DNA of 46,813 nt from Acetobacteraceae bacterium (GTDB lineage Bacteria; Pseudomonadota; Alphaproteobacteria; Acetobacterales; Acetobacteraceae): positions 1 through 46,813 of the forward strand of contig JANXTL010000065.1 in assembly GCA_025352375.1 (NCBI GenBank), read 5' to 3'. The notes under the pieces were generated by a model, which ran no database searches, was not told the origin of the DNA, and worked only from the letters and a program-made list of their open reading frames with translations. Numbering within the stretch: the first letter of the stretch is position 1; each line of letters begins with the position of its first letter. This document shows positions 1 through 9,316 of the stretch, piece by piece. The position numbers and the translations under genes are program-made.

Positions 1-755
1 GCCGCCATCACGGCAGAGTCCGGCACCTTCTCCAGCGGCACAAAAAATCGGTCGTCCTCCCGCACCAGCGTATCGTTGTCCACCCGATTATAACAACAAA
101 TCAGCGTCCACCGCCGGAACCGGGACAGGTTCTGCGCCGACCGGTGCAGCGTATTCCCGTGGAAAAACACCGCGTCCCCCGGCTCCAGCTCGCACGGCAC
201 CACCGCCAGTCGCTCTGTAATCGCCTTCATCCGCGCGGGGTCGGCGACATTCTGCCCCTCTCCGGGCACCGGGACGTGGTCGATACGCCCGAGCAGGTGC
301 GACCCGCGCACCATCTCCAGGCACCCGTTCTCGACGCCGGAGCGGTCGAGTGCGATCTGGCAGCTCGCCAGATGCGGGAACAGGCAGCCATTGTAGTACC
401 AGTAGCCGTAATCCTGGTGCCATTCCCAGGCACCGCCGACAAACGGCTCCTTCGCGGTGAGCTTGGATTGGTAATGATACACCGGTCCGCCGAGCAGCGC
501 CTCAATCGTGTCGACCATGCGGTCGCAACGGGCGGCCATGCCGTAGACGCTGCTGCCGGCGCGGTTCCACAGCGCGATACGGGTGGCGGCACCGGACGCG
601 TCCAGCCGGTCGATCGTGTGCCCTGCAACCTCCGGGTCTTCCTCCATCGCTCGGCGGAGCAGGTCGACCTCCGCCCCGTCGAACATGCCGCGGACGATGA
701 AATACCCGTCCCGCGCGAACGCCGCCTGGTCGGCATCGGACATCAACGAACCCAT
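1..755 (-). CDS. Phytanoyl-CoA dioxygenase (PhyH) family protein, C-terminus cut by window edge
   Basis: The minus-strand frame starts at ATG 755 (MGSLMSDADQAAF) and runs open off the left end, so about 251 residues are visible. An N-terminal 'FARDGYFIVRGMF' segment is typical of PhyH-family non-haem Fe(II)/2-oxoglutarate dioxygenases. The metal triad is visible as the HxD of 'WHQDYGYWYYNG' and a distal His in 'GNTLHRSAQN'. GAGGGG lies 9 bases before the ATG, which supports this start over the in-frame Met at 743. Family members hydroxylate small aliphatic substrates; the substrate here cannot be told. The gene diverges from pmbA. Two shorter ORFs on the same strand are out-of-frame shadows. 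Confidence 0.85.
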   Translation of the reverse strand, partial: MGSLMSDADQAAFARDGYFIVRGMFDGAEVDLLRRAMEEDPEVAGHTIDRLDASGAATRIALWNRAGSSVYGMAARCDRMVDTIEALLGGPVYHYQSKLTAKEPFVGGAWEWHQDYGYWYYNGCLFPHLASCQIALDRSGVENGCLEMVRGSHLLGRIDHVPVPGEGQNVADPARMKAITERLAVVPCELEPGDAVFFHGNTLHRSAQNLSRFRRWTLICCYNRVDNDTLVREDDRFFVPLEKVPDSAVMA

Positions 756-856
756 GGCAATCCGCCCCTCAAACACCAATTACCAACCACCCCGTGACCG
801 GGGCGGCCCTTCCCTGTACCTTACCCCCAGAAACGCCCTCCAGGAATCCCCCCGGC

Positions 857-2188
857 ATGTCCGACTACCTCAATCTCCTCTCCGACCTCATCGCCAAAGC
901 GAAAGCCGCCGGGGCGGACGCGGCGGATGCCGTGCTGGCGGCGGGGACATCGTTCTCGGTGTCGCGCCGCCTCGGCCAAACCGAGCATGTCGAACGGGCG
1001 GAGGGCCGGGACCTCGGATTAAGGGTGTTCATCGGGCAACGCGCCGCGATGGTATCCTCCAGTTCCGTCGATCCCGCCGGCTTCCAGGCACTCGTGGACC
1101 GGGCCGTCGCCATGGCTCGGGTCATTCCCGAGGACAAGTACGCCGGCCTCGCCGACACTGCCCGCCGACCGGACCCGGACAATCTGGACCTCGACGACCC
1201 CAGCGAGCCGAGTGCCGAAGCGCTGATCGAGCGCGCCTCCCGCGCCGAGGAAGCGTTGCTGGCGGTCCAGGGCGTTACCAACTCCGAGGGCGCCGACGCC
1301 GGGTTCAGCCGGTCGGAGGTCGTGTTGGTCACCTCCGCCGGGTTCGCCGGTCGGCGCACCGGCACCGGGCACTCGATCTCCGCCTCCGCACTGGCGGGCA
1401 GTGGTACGGCGATGCAGCGGGACTACGACTACCACTCCGTCGCGCATCTCAGCGATTTGGACGATCCCACCGCGATCGGCCGCAGCGCGGGGGAGCGTGC
1501 CGTCCGCCGGCTCGACCCGATCCGCCCGCAGACCGCCAAACTCCCGGTCATCTTCGATCCCCGCGTCGCCGGCGGGCTGATCGGGCATCTGACGGGTGCG
1601 ATCAACGGAGCCTCCGTCGCCCGAGGCACAACGTTCCTGAAGGACAAACTCCATCAGCGCATCTTCGCCCCCGGCATCTTCATTCACGACGATCCCCGCC
1701 GTGTCCGCGGCCCCCGCTCCAAAGTGTTCGACGGGGAGGGAACGCCAACCCGCGCACGCGCGCTGATTGAGGACGGCGTGCTCACCACCTGGCTGCTCGA
1801 CAGCCGCTCAGCCCGGCAACTGGGCCTGGTGTCCACCGGCCACGCCGCGCGCGGCACAAGCGGGCCGCCGTCGCCATCCGCCACCAATCTTTACATGGCG
1901 CCAGGTAAACTGAGCCCCGCGGAGCTAATGGCGGACATTAAACTGGGCCTCTACATCACCGAACTCATCGGCATGGGCGTTAACGGTCTGACCGGCGATT
2001 ACAGCCGGGGTGCGGCCGGGTTCATGATCCGGCACGGGGTGCTGGCCGAACCCGTGGCCGAGATCACGATCGCGGGGCATCTGACGGATATGTTCGCCAG
2101 CTTGACGCCCGCCAGCGATTTGGTCTTTCGTCGCGGCACCGACTCGCCCACTGTGCGGGTTGAGGGACTGACAATGGCCGGGGCCTGA
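857..2188 (+). CDS. pmbA: TldD/PmbA family protein, PmbA (TldE) subunit
   Basis: A 443-residue protein resembling PmbA/TldE, the non-metal-binding partner of the TldD/TldE metalloprotease that matures small peptides such as microcin B17 and degrades CcdA in E. coli. Visible features are the N-terminal 'AAGTSFSVSRRLGQTEHVERAEGRDLGLRVF' type strand region, a central domain ending 'LPVIFDPRVAGGLIGHL' and the C-terminal 'GMGVNGLTGDYSRGAAGF' segment that is very conserved in the family. The HExxxH of TldD is absent, as expected. The start was set at ATG 857 (MSDYLNLL) because an upstream extension to 794 is Pro-rich and unlike family N-termini. No tldD is in the window. Confidence 0.9.
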   Translation: MSDYLNLLSDLIAKAKAAGADAADAVLAAGTSFSVSRRLGQTEHVERAEGRDLGLRVFIGQRAAMVSSSSVDPAGFQALVDRAVAMARVIPEDKYAGLADTARRPDPDNLDLDDPSEPSAEALIERASRAEEALLAVQGVTNSEGADAGFSRSEVVLVTSAGFAGRRTGTGHSISASALAGSGTAMQRDYDYHSVAHLSDLDDPTAIGRSAGERAVRRLDPIRPQTAKLPVIFDPRVAGGLIGHLTGAINGASVARGTTFLKDKLHQRIFAPGIFIHDDPRRVRGPRSKVFDGEGTPTRARALIEDGVLTTWLLDSRSARQLGLVSTGHAARGTSGPPSPSATNLYMAPGKLSPAELMADIKLGLYITELIGMGVNGLTGDYSRGAAGFMIRHGVLAEPVAEITIAGHLTDMFASLTPASDLVFRRGTDSPTVRVEGLTMAGA

Positions 2189-2257
2189 CGTCCCCCCCTG
2201 GTCCTGGAGGATACGACACCCCATATCGACCGCGTTCAAAAGGAAAAGAACAATATC

Positions 2258-3163
2258 ATGACGCGTTTCCTGTTACCGGCCGCCCTGGCCCTCGCTGTCG
2301 CCCTGGCTCCTGGCCTTGCCGATGCACGGGCAGGCTCCGGTACGTCCTCGGGCAGCGCGGGGAGCCGGACTTATACCGCCCCGCCGAGCACGAACACCGC
2401 GCCGTCGGGGGCCGCGCCGATGCAGCGCAGCCTGACGTCGCCCACCGCGCCGACCACCGCCACCGCACCCGGTTATGCGCCCCGCCCGTCCTTCGGCGGC
2501 GGCTTCATGGGCGGACTGATCGGCGGCGGCATCATTGGCATGATGATGGGCAACGGGATGTTCCACGGCGGCTTCGGCGGCATGTTCGGTCTGCTGATCC
2601 AGTTGGCGCTGGTCTTTTTCATCGGCCGCTGGCTGTTCCGCACCTTCCTCGGCGGCAGCCTTGCCACCGCCCAGGGGCCGGCCCACGGGGCGAATATGTT
2701 CACGGGACAGCAGCCAGCCCCCCCGCCGATGGGCGGCGGGAGCGCCGGTGGCCCCCCGCCGATCCAGGTCACTCCTCAGGACTACGCGCAATTCGAGCAA
2801 CTGCTGAAAGGCATTCAGGCCGCCTGGAGCGCGCAGGATCTCAACGGCCTCCGCGCCATGACGACCCCGGAAATGCTGAGTTACTTCAACGAACAGCTCG
2901 CCGAACAAGCGAGCCGCGGCGTGCGTAACATGGTCGGCGACGTAAAGCTGCAATCGGGCGACCTCGCGCAAGCCTGGGCTGAGCGGGGGGTGGAATACGC
3001 GACGGTGGCGATGCGGTTCTCGATGACGGATGCGACGGTGGACCAAACAAACCGCGTCGTCGACGGCAGCACGACCGAGCATGTCACGGCTACCGAGATA
3101 TGGACGTTCATGCGGGCGAGGGGCGGGCACTGGGTACTGTCGGCGATCCAGCAGGCGCGATAA
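2258..3163 (+). CDS. Tim44-like domain membrane protein
   Basis: A 301-residue protein with an N-terminal signal or anchor (residues 1-24, cleavage plausible after ADA), a low-complexity Ser/Thr/Pro stretch (25-75), a Gly/Met-rich hydrophobic region with a membrane segment around 'GLLIQLALVFFIGRWLF' (about 115-132), and a C-terminal domain (about 175-300) beginning 'DYAQFEQLLKGIQAAWSAQDLNGLRAMTTPEML', which is the bacterial Tim44-like fold. Function is unknown; in mitochondria Tim44 tethers the import motor, but the bacterial homologues are only structurally related. AAGGA precedes ATG 2258. It lies between pmbA and the metY fusion, all on the plus strand. Confidence 0.82.
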   Translation: MTRFLLPAALALAVALAPGLADARAGSGTSSGSAGSRTYTAPPSTNTAPSGAAPMQRSLTSPTAPTTATAPGYAPRPSFGGGFMGGLIGGGIIGMMMGNGMFHGGFGGMFGLLIQLALVFFIGRWLFRTFLGGSLATAQGPAHGANMFTGQQPAPPPMGGGSAGGPPPIQVTPQDYAQFEQLLKGIQAAWSAQDLNGLRAMTTPEMLSYFNEQLAEQASRGVRNMVGDVKLQSGDLAQAWAERGVEYATVAMRFSMTDATVDQTNRVVDGSTTEHVTATEIWTFMRARGGHWVLSAIQQAR

Positions 3164-3190
3164 AACGCGCCTCGCCTGAAGGAGTTACCC

Positions 3191-4996
3191 ATGTCCGCGC
3201 TAGAACCGATCCCGTACAGCGACGCGAAGCTGCGCCGCATCCTGGCCTCGGTCCGGACCATCGCGATGGTTGGCGCCAGTTCCAATTGGAACCGGCCCAG
3301 CTATTTCGTGATGAAGTATCTGCAGAACAAAGGCTACCGGGTGATCCCGGTGAACCCCGGCACGGCGGGGCAGGAGCAGCTGGGCGAGAAGGTCTACGCC
3401 AGCCTGCGCGACATCCCGGATAAGATCGACATGGTGGACGTGTTCCGCGCCTCGGACGCGGCCGGCCCCATCGTCGACGACGCCATCGCCATCGGCGCCA
3501 AAATAGTCTGGATGCAGCTCGGCGTGCGTAACGACGAAGCCGCGGCCAAAGGCGAAGCGGTGGGCCTGGAAGTCATCATGAACCGCTGCCCGAAAATCGA
3601 GTTTGGGCGCCTGGGCGGGGAATTGTCCTGGAGCGGGGTGAACTCCGGCATTATCCGCAACAAGGCGGCGCAGCCTCCGACCGACCGGCGGAATAAGCCG
3701 CACCCCTTGCCGGTCACCAACGTGACGTACGGCTTCGAAACCCGCGCGATCCACGCCGGCGCGCAGCCCGACCCGACAACGGGTGCCCGGTCCACCCCAA
3801 TTTACCAGACCACGGCTTACGTGTTCGACGATGTCGACCACGCGGCATCGTTGTTCAATCTGCACAATTTCGGCTATATTTATTCGCGCCTGACCAACCC
3901 CACCGTGTCGGTGCTGGAGGAACGCGTTGCCAGCCTTGAAGGCGGCCGCGCGGCGGTGGCAGCGGCGTCCGGGCATGCGGCACAGTTCCTGGTATTCGCG
4001 ACGATGCTGGAACCGGGGGATGAGTTTCTGGCGTCGACCAATCTGTACGGCGGGTCGCTGACCCAGTTCGGGTTGTCGTTCAAAAAACTCGGCTGGCACT
4101 GCTCTTTCGTGAACCCGAAGGACCCCGAGAATTTCCAGCGGGCAATGACGCCCAAGACCAAGGCGATCTTCGTGGAAAGCCTCGCCAATCCCGGCGGCGT
4201 CATTGTCGATCTGGAGGCGATTGCCAAAATCGCCCATGCCAACGGCATTCCGTTGATCGTGGATAACACCCTGGCGACGCCGTATTTGTGCCGCCCGTTC
4301 GAGTGGGGGGCCGACATCGTCACCCACTCCACGACCAAATTCCTGGGCGGGCACGGTAATTCGATGGGCGGCATGGTGGTGGAATCCGGCAAATTCGATT
4401 GGGCGCAGAATGACAAATTCCCGTCGATGACGCAGCCGGAACCGGCGTATCACGGCCTGCGTTTTTACGAGAATTTCGGCGATTTCGCCTTCACCACGAA
4501 GGCCCGAGCGGTGGCGTTGCGCGATTACGGCCCGACCATGGCGCCGATGAACGCGTTCCTGACCATCACCGGCACCGAAACATTGCATGTTCGTATGGAG
4601 CGTCACTGCGCCAACGCGCAAGCGGTCGCCGAGTTCCTGGCGACGCACCCGAAAGTCGCCTGGGTGTCGTACGCCGGGCTGCCGGATAATCCCTACAACG
4701 CACTCGCAAAAAAATATTTGCCCAAGGGCGCGGGCTCGGTCTTCACCTTCGGCGTGAAGGGCGGTTACGAGGCCGGCGTTAAAATGGTGGAGGGCGTGCG
4801 GCTGTTCTCGCATTTGGCGAATGTGGGCGACACGCGCAGCCTGATCCTGCACCCCGCCTCCACGACGCACCGGCAATTGACCGAGGACCAACGCACCGCC
4901 GCCGGCGCCGGCCCCGACGTGATCCGGCTGTCGATCGGGCTGGAAACGGCGGCGGATTTGATCGCCGATCTGGATCAGGCGCTGGCCCAGGGGTGA
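3191..4996 (+). CDS. CoA-binding domain fused to O-acetylhomoserine sulfhydrylase
   Basis: A 601-residue two-domain protein. Residues about 8-150 form a Rossmann CoA-binding (YccU-type) domain with 'TIAMVGASSNWNRPSY' and 'PVNPG'. Residues about 178-600 are a complete Cys/Met-metabolism PLP enzyme of the MetY type (O-acetylhomoserine + sulfide to homocysteine). These include 'YSRLTNPT', 'VDNTLATPYLCRPFEWGAD' and the PLP lysine K383 in 'HSTTKFLGGHGNSMGG'. The linker is about 30 residues and no stop or internal ribosome site separates the halves. The two domains are usually separate proteins, so this is a gene fusion. GAAGGAG lies 7 bases before ATG 3191. The stop overlaps the next gene's GTG, so the MFS gene is translationally coupled. 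Confidence 0.9.
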   Translation: MSALEPIPYSDAKLRRILASVRTIAMVGASSNWNRPSYFVMKYLQNKGYRVIPVNPGTAGQEQLGEKVYASLRDIPDKIDMVDVFRASDAAGPIVDDAIAIGAKIVWMQLGVRNDEAAAKGEAVGLEVIMNRCPKIEFGRLGGELSWSGVNSGIIRNKAAQPPTDRRNKPHPLPVTNVTYGFETRAIHAGAQPDPTTGARSTPIYQTTAYVFDDVDHAASLFNLHNFGYIYSRLTNPTVSVLEERVASLEGGRAAVAAASGHAAQFLVFATMLEPGDEFLASTNLYGGSLTQFGLSFKKLGWHCSFVNPKDPENFQRAMTPKTKAIFVESLANPGGVIVDLEAIAKIAHANGIPLIVDNTLATPYLCRPFEWGADIVTHSTTKFLGGHGNSMGGMVVESGKFDWAQNDKFPSMTQPEPAYHGLRFYENFGDFAFTTKARAVALRDYGPTMAPMNAFLTITGTETLHVRMERHCANAQAVAEFLATHPKVAWVSYAGLPDNPYNALAKKYLPKGAGSVFTFGVKGGYEAGVKMVEGVRLFSHLANVGDTRSLILHPASTTHRQLTEDQRTAAGAGPDVIRLSIGLETAADLIADLDQALAQG

Positions 4997-6273
4997 ACCG
5001 CCTCCCCATCTATTACGGCTGGGCGATCGTCGCCGTCACCTTCGTTACCATCGGGTTTGGCGTGAACGCGCGGACGGCGTTCAGCCTGCTGTTCCCACCC
5101 ATTCTCGACGAATTCGGATGGGGCCGAGGCGTGACGGCCGGGGCGTTCTCCTTCGGCTTTATCGTCTCCGCCATCCTCAGCCCGTTGATGGGCAAGCTAA
5201 TGGACAAAGCCGGCCCTCGCGCGGTGATGGAGCTGGGTACGGTCCTGATGGGCGCCGGCCTGTTGCTGGCGCCGCTGACCTCGCAACCGTGGCATCTCTA
5301 TTTGTCCATCGGCGTCCTCGTGGGGGGAGGCAGCGTGTGCCTCGGCTATTCCGGCCAATCCCTGTTCCTCCCCAATTGGTTCGTCCGCCGCCGCGGCTTG
5401 GCGCTCGGTGTCGCCTTCGCCGGCGTGGGCGTCGGGTCGATTACGCTGCTGCCATGGATGCAAAGCATGATCGCGCATGCCGGCTGGCGCACCGCCTGCT
5501 GGACGCTGGGTCTGTTGCTGCTGGTCGTCCTCGCGCCCATCAACCTGTTGCTGCGCAAGCGACCCGAGGACATGGGGCTGCTGCCCGACGGCGACGCCGC
5601 GCCGCATGCATCCGCTGCGCCGCCGCCATCCAACATCGTCGATCCTGTCTGGGCCGCGACCGATTGGACGTTGAGCCGAGCGCTCCGGACAATGCGGTTT
5701 TGGTGGATCGCGCTGGGATATTTCGCCGGGCTGTATGTTTGGTACGCGGTCCAGGTGCATCAAACCAAATACCTGACCGAGATCGGTGTCAGTTCCACCG
5801 CCGCCGCCTGGGCGCTGGGATTCGTCAGCCTCGCTGGCATCCCTGGCGGTATCGTGCTCGGGCATTTATCGGACCGCATCGGGCGGGAGTGGGTATGGGC
5901 CATCGCCAATCTCGGCTTCGCCTTATGCTTCTTGGCATTGCTGGGACTGGGAGTTTATCCGTCGATGCCGCTGGTCTACGCGATGGTGATCGTGCAGGGA
6001 GCGTTGGGCTACGGCCTGACCTCGGTCATGGGTGCGATCGTGGCAGAAATTTTCCAGGGCCGGAATTTTGGCATAATCTTCGGTTCGGTCATGCTGTCGG
6101 CTTTGGCCGGCGGCGCCGCGGGCCCCTGGCTGACAGGCGCGCTGCACGACTGGCTGGGGAATTATGTGCTGGCATTTTGGTTGGGCGTGGCGATCAGCGG
6201 GGTCTCGGCGCTGGCCGTTTGGCAAGCCGCACCGCGTAAAGTTCGCGTGGTATCGGGCCGCGTGCGGCGATAA
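4993..6273 (+). CDS. MFS transporter
   Basis: A 426-residue, 12-helix major facilitator protein beginning 'NRLPIYYGWAIVAVTFVTIG'. This opening resembles the monocarboxylate/oxalate-formate antiporter type MFS proteins of proteobacteria. The loop 2-3 motif appears as 'GKLMDKAGPRAVM', and the equivalent in the second half is 'GHLSDRIGREWVW'. The GTG start overlaps the metY-fusion stop by four bases (GTGA), implying co-translation and perhaps transport of a substrate related to sulfur-amino-acid or carboxylate metabolism; the substrate is not identifiable. A 110-base gap with no clear gene follows before the acyltransferase. Confidence 0.87.
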   Translation: MNRLPIYYGWAIVAVTFVTIGFGVNARTAFSLLFPPILDEFGWGRGVTAGAFSFGFIVSAILSPLMGKLMDKAGPRAVMELGTVLMGAGLLLAPLTSQPWHLYLSIGVLVGGGSVCLGYSGQSLFLPNWFVRRRGLALGVAFAGVGVGSITLLPWMQSMIAHAGWRTACWTLGLLLLVVLAPINLLLRKRPEDMGLLPDGDAAPHASAAPPPSNIVDPVWAATDWTLSRALRTMRFWWIALGYFAGLYVWYAVQVHQTKYLTEIGVSSTAAAWALGFVSLAGIPGGIVLGHLSDRIGREWVWAIANLGFALCFLALLGLGVYPSMPLVYAMVIVQGALGYGLTSVMGAIVAEIFQGRNFGIIFGSVMLSALAGGAAGPWLTGALHDWLGNYVLAFWLGVAISGVSALAVWQAAPRKVRVVSGRVRR

Positions 6274-6383
6274 GGTCGAGCCACCCATAAAAACTACGGA
6301 GGATCCAACCCTGGAACCTGCCCGGTGATCCCACACCGATACAACTCTTCCGTCGCCTGCCCCCGCGTGCTACCGGCGCGGCG

Positions 6384-7058
6384 ATGAAGAAGCTGTTGCG
6401 GCATCCCACCACCCAGGCCATTTTGGCCCGCCTGCTGGGTTGGTACATGGCCCTGGCGCTCCGCACCACGCGGTGGACCTTGGACGGAGTGGACAACATC
6501 GCCCCGCACGCGAAAGGTGCCCCGGCGGTGTTCGCCTTTTGGCATGAGCATCTGCCGATGATGCCGGCGCTGGTCATGCTTGCCTCGAAACTGCCGGGCT
6601 ACCGCTTTAAGCCGATGCATGGCCTGGTCAGCCGCCACCGCGACGGGCGCTTCATCGGCGACGCCGTACGTCGCTTCGGCATTACCGTCGTATATGGTTC
6701 TTCATCCCGAGGAGGTGCGACCGGCTTGCGCAACTTGCTGAAACTACTGACGAATGGCGATCACATCGGGATCACCCCCGATGGACCGCGCGGCCCGCGC
6801 CGCGAAGCCGACGCCGGCGTCGCGCAACTGGCCGCCCTCGCCGGAGTTCCGGTGGTGCCCTGTGCCGGACGCACGTCCCGTCGCCTGGTGCTCAAATCCT
6901 GGGACCGCATGTCGGTCCCGCTGCCATTCGGACGCGGCGTCATGGTGTGCGGCGCCCCGATCGCGGTGTCGCGCGACGCCTGGCGGGACGCCGTCCCCAC
7001 CATCGTGGCAGCCCTGAACCGGGCGGCAGACCGGGCGGACCGCCTTTGCGAGAGCTGA
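6384..7058 (+). CDS. Lysophospholipid acyltransferase family protein (DUF374)
   Basis: A 224-residue protein of the DUF374 branch of the LPLAT/glycerol-phosphate acyltransferase fold. The acyltransferase-type motif is seen as 'FAFWHEHLPMM' and the substrate-binding block as 'GITPDGPRGPR'. An N-terminal hydrophobic stretch (residues 10-26) suggests peripheral or single-pass attachment to the inner membrane. DUF374 genes are commonly found beside waaA and lpxK in alphaproteobacteria, as here, so a lipid A acylation role is likely though not proven. Its 3' end lies 20 bases before the preferred waaA start. No strong Shine-Dalgarno is seen before ATG 6384, so the start is only probable. Confidence 0.85.
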   Translation: MKKLLRHPTTQAILARLLGWYMALALRTTRWTLDGVDNIAPHAKGAPAVFAFWHEHLPMMPALVMLASKLPGYRFKPMHGLVSRHRDGRFIGDAVRRFGITVVYGSSSRGGATGLRNLLKLLTNGDHIGITPDGPRGPRREADAGVAQLAALAGVPVVPCAGRTSRRLVLKSWDRMSVPLPFGRGVMVCGAPIAVSRDAWRDAVPTIVAALNRAADRADRLCES

Positions 7059-7078
7059 ATCCACCCTTTTTGGCTCGG

Positions 7079-8332
7079 ATGTGGGCCGGGGCCTCGACAT
7101 TGGCCACGCCTATCCTGCGCTACAGCCTGCGCCGGCGTGTAGCCCGCGGCAAAGAAATCCTCGAGCGTCTGCCCGAACGCTGGGGTGATGACGCCACACC
7201 GCGCCCGAAAGGCCACCTGCTATGGTTGCACGCCGCCAGCATGGGGGAGGCGACGTCGCTGCTGCCCGTACTGACGGCTTTGGCAACCTCGCAAGTGGCC
7301 ATTCTCCTGACCACCGGCACCGTGACATCCGCCAATCTGCTGGCCCGGCGCCTCCCCGAGTTACGGCTGCAAGACCGGGTTCTGCACCGGTTCGTGCCGT
7401 TGGATGTGCCCGCCTGGGCCGCCCGGTTTCTGGACCATTGGCGTCCCGACGCCGTGGGTTTCGTGGAAAGCGAGTTGTGGCCCAACCTGCTGACGGCCTG
7501 CCGGGCGCGCGGCATCCCGATGATGCTGATCAACGCCCGCATCTCCGCCGGCAGCCTGAAGCATTGGAAAAGGGTGCCGGCGATGGCGCGCTCCGTGCTG
7601 GCCAATTTCACCCGCATCCACGCGCGCGGGCGGGAGGACGCCGACCGGCTGCGCGCCCTGGGCGCTCAAGGCGTCAGCAGCCCCGGCGACCTGAAATTCG
7701 CCGCCCCCCAACTGCCCGCCGAGCAAGCCGCGTTGGTTCAGCTACGCGCGCAGATCGGCCGACGACCGGTCTGGGTCGCCGCCAGCACCCACCCGGGCGA
7801 GGAAGCCGAGATCGCCGCCGCCCACGCGCTGATCGCCGCCGAGCACCCAGGGCTGCTGACGATCGTCGCTCCCCGCCACCCCGATCGCGGTCCCGAACTG
7901 GCAGCAGCATTGCAGGCACCCAGGCGTGGCGCAGGGGAGCCACCGCCCTCGAGCGCGGGCATTTGGATCGCCGATACAATGGGCGAGCTCGGCCTGTGGT
8001 ACCGGCTGGCCCACGTTGCCTTCGTCGGCCGCAGCCTGCTTGCCCCCGGCGGCGGTCAAAACCCGCTGGAACCCGCCCGTCTGCGCTGCCCCGTCGTGGT
8101 TGGCCCCTACACCGGCAACTTCACCGACCCCATCGCGCGTTTGCGGGAAGCCGACGGGATCGACGAGATCGCCGACGCGACCGCGCTCGCCGCTGCCGTG
8201 TCCGCCTTGCTACGCGACGAACCCGCGCGCCGCGCGCGTGCCGAACGCGCGTTCGAGGCCGTGCAACTTTACGCCGGGCTGCCTGCCTATACCGCCGAGG
8301 CGCTGCTCAGCCTCCTGCCTTCATCCTGCTGA
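7079..8332 (+). CDS. waaA: 3-deoxy-D-manno-octulosonic acid (Kdo) transferase
   Basis: A 417-residue GT-B glycosyltransferase that transfers Kdo from CMP-Kdo to the lipid A precursor at the cytoplasmic face of the inner membrane. Diagnostic segments are 'LWLHAASMGEA' (catalytic Glu region), 'LTTGTVTSANLL', 'FVESELWPNLL' and 'GGQNPLEPA' near the C-terminus. ATG 7079 gives an N-terminal membrane-anchor helix of the usual length (36 residues to 'ERWG'). In-frame TTG 7046 and CTG 7055 are alternatives that would overlap the DUF374 gene. The stop overlaps the lpxK start by one base (TGATG), so the two are coupled. Confidence 0.93.
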   Translation: MWAGASTLATPILRYSLRRRVARGKEILERLPERWGDDATPRPKGHLLWLHAASMGEATSLLPVLTALATSQVAILLTTGTVTSANLLARRLPELRLQDRVLHRFVPLDVPAWAARFLDHWRPDAVGFVESELWPNLLTACRARGIPMMLINARISAGSLKHWKRVPAMARSVLANFTRIHARGREDADRLRALGAQGVSSPGDLKFAAPQLPAEQAALVQLRAQIGRRPVWVAASTHPGEEAEIAAAHALIAAEHPGLLTIVAPRHPDRGPELAAALQAPRRGAGEPPPSSAGIWIADTMGELGLWYRLAHVAFVGRSLLAPGGGQNPLEPARLRCPVVVGPYTGNFTDPIARLREADGIDEIADATALAAAVSALLRDEPARRARAERAFEAVQLYAGLPAYTAEALLSLLPSSC

Positions 8333-9306
8333 TGCCGCGCGCGCCCGCGTACTGGTTCCGGGACGGTTGGGTCGCGAAAACGCTGTCGCCGCTATCGGCG
8401 ATCGGCGCGGCGATAACCGCAAGGCGGGTCGCGCGCCCGGGTTGGCGAGCGCCTGTGCCCGTGATCTGCTGCGGCAACGTGACGGTCGGCGGCGCGGGAA
8501 AGACGACGGTCGTGTTGGATTTGGCCCGGCGCCTGACGGCACGCGGGCACGCGGTTCATATCCTCCTGCGCGGCTACGGTGGGCGGTCGCGCGGGACCCA
8601 CCGCGTTTCCGCCGGGGACACGGCGTCGGAGGTCGGCGACGAGGCGTTGCTGCTCGCCGAGGCTGCCCCCACCTGGACCGGCGCGGACCGAGCCGCGAGC
8701 GCGCGGGCGGCGGTCGCAGCCGGGGCGGCCATGCTGTTGATGGACGACGGGCTGCAGAATCCGTCGCTACACAAGGATTTTTCCTTCCTGGTCGTGGACG
8801 GCGCGACCGGGTTCGGTAACGGGCGAGTGCTGCCCGCGGGGCCGCTGCGGGAACCCGTCGCGGTGGGCGCGGCCCGCTGTCAGGCAGCGGTGGCGATTGG
8901 TGCCCCTTTGCTGTTGCCGGCTGGCTTACCGGTGTTGCGCGCATCGCTGGTCCAGGGGCCTGAGATCGCCGCGCTGCGACAACGCCGGGTTCTGGCTTTC
9001 GCCGGCCTCGCCTACCCCGACAAATTCTTCGGCCCATTGGCCGAGGCGGGCGCCGAACTGGTGCGCCGTATGCCATTCCCCGACCACCATCCGTATCGGC
9101 CGCACGAGCTGGACAGCCTGGTGGCCGAAGCGGCGCGGCTGGACGCCATTCTGGTGACGACGCCCAAGGACGCGGTACGCCTGCCGTCCGCCATACGGGC
9201 GAGGGTCCGGGTGGTCGGCGTCGGCCTCGCATGGGAAGACGAGGCCGCGCTGATGGCCCTTCTGGACGGCATCGCCGGGTCCGGTCAGACTGGTGTGGAT
9301 CGATAA
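8332..9306 (+). CDS. lpxK: Tetraacyldisaccharide 4'-kinase
   Basis: A 324-residue lipid A 4'-kinase that phosphorylates the tetraacyldisaccharide 1-phosphate to lipid IVA. The P-loop is 'GNVTVGGAGKTT' (about residues 47-58). Also visible are 'ILLRGYGGRSRGTHRV', the conserved 'LLMDDGLQNPSLHKDFSFLVVD' region (Walker B-like) and the C-terminal 'FPDHHPY' and 'VTTPKDAVRL' blocks. The start ATG overlaps the waaA stop by one base. The longer in-frame extension back to 7222 is an antiparallel-type artefact inside waaA. Confidence 0.94.
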   Translation: MPRAPAYWFRDGWVAKTLSPLSAIGAAITARRVARPGWRAPVPVICCGNVTVGGAGKTTVVLDLARRLTARGHAVHILLRGYGGRSRGTHRVSAGDTASEVGDEALLLAEAAPTWTGADRAASARAAVAAGAAMLLMDDGLQNPSLHKDFSFLVVDGATGFGNGRVLPAGPLREPVAVGAARCQAAVAIGAPLLLPAGLPVLRASLVQGPEIAALRQRRVLAFAGLAYPDKFFGPLAEAGAELVRRMPFPDHHPYRPHELDSLVAEAARLDAILVTTPKDAVRLPSAIRARVRVVGVGLAWEDEAALMALLDGIAGSGQTGVDR

Positions 9307-9316
9307 GGAAGCTCCT

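Noticed and set aside
88-736. Minus-strand ORFs of 111 and 169 codons
   Set aside because: Both are out-of-frame with the PhyH-family frame that carries the HxD...H motif and runs off the left edge.
3164-3190. SAM riboswitch before the metY fusion
   Set aside because: Only 27 bases lie between the genes, too short for a SAM-I or SAM-II riboswitch.
3200-4891. 563-codon minus-strand frame
   Set aside because: Exact antisense of the CoA-binding/MetY fusion, whose motifs are unambiguous; composition is His/Arg-rich shadow.
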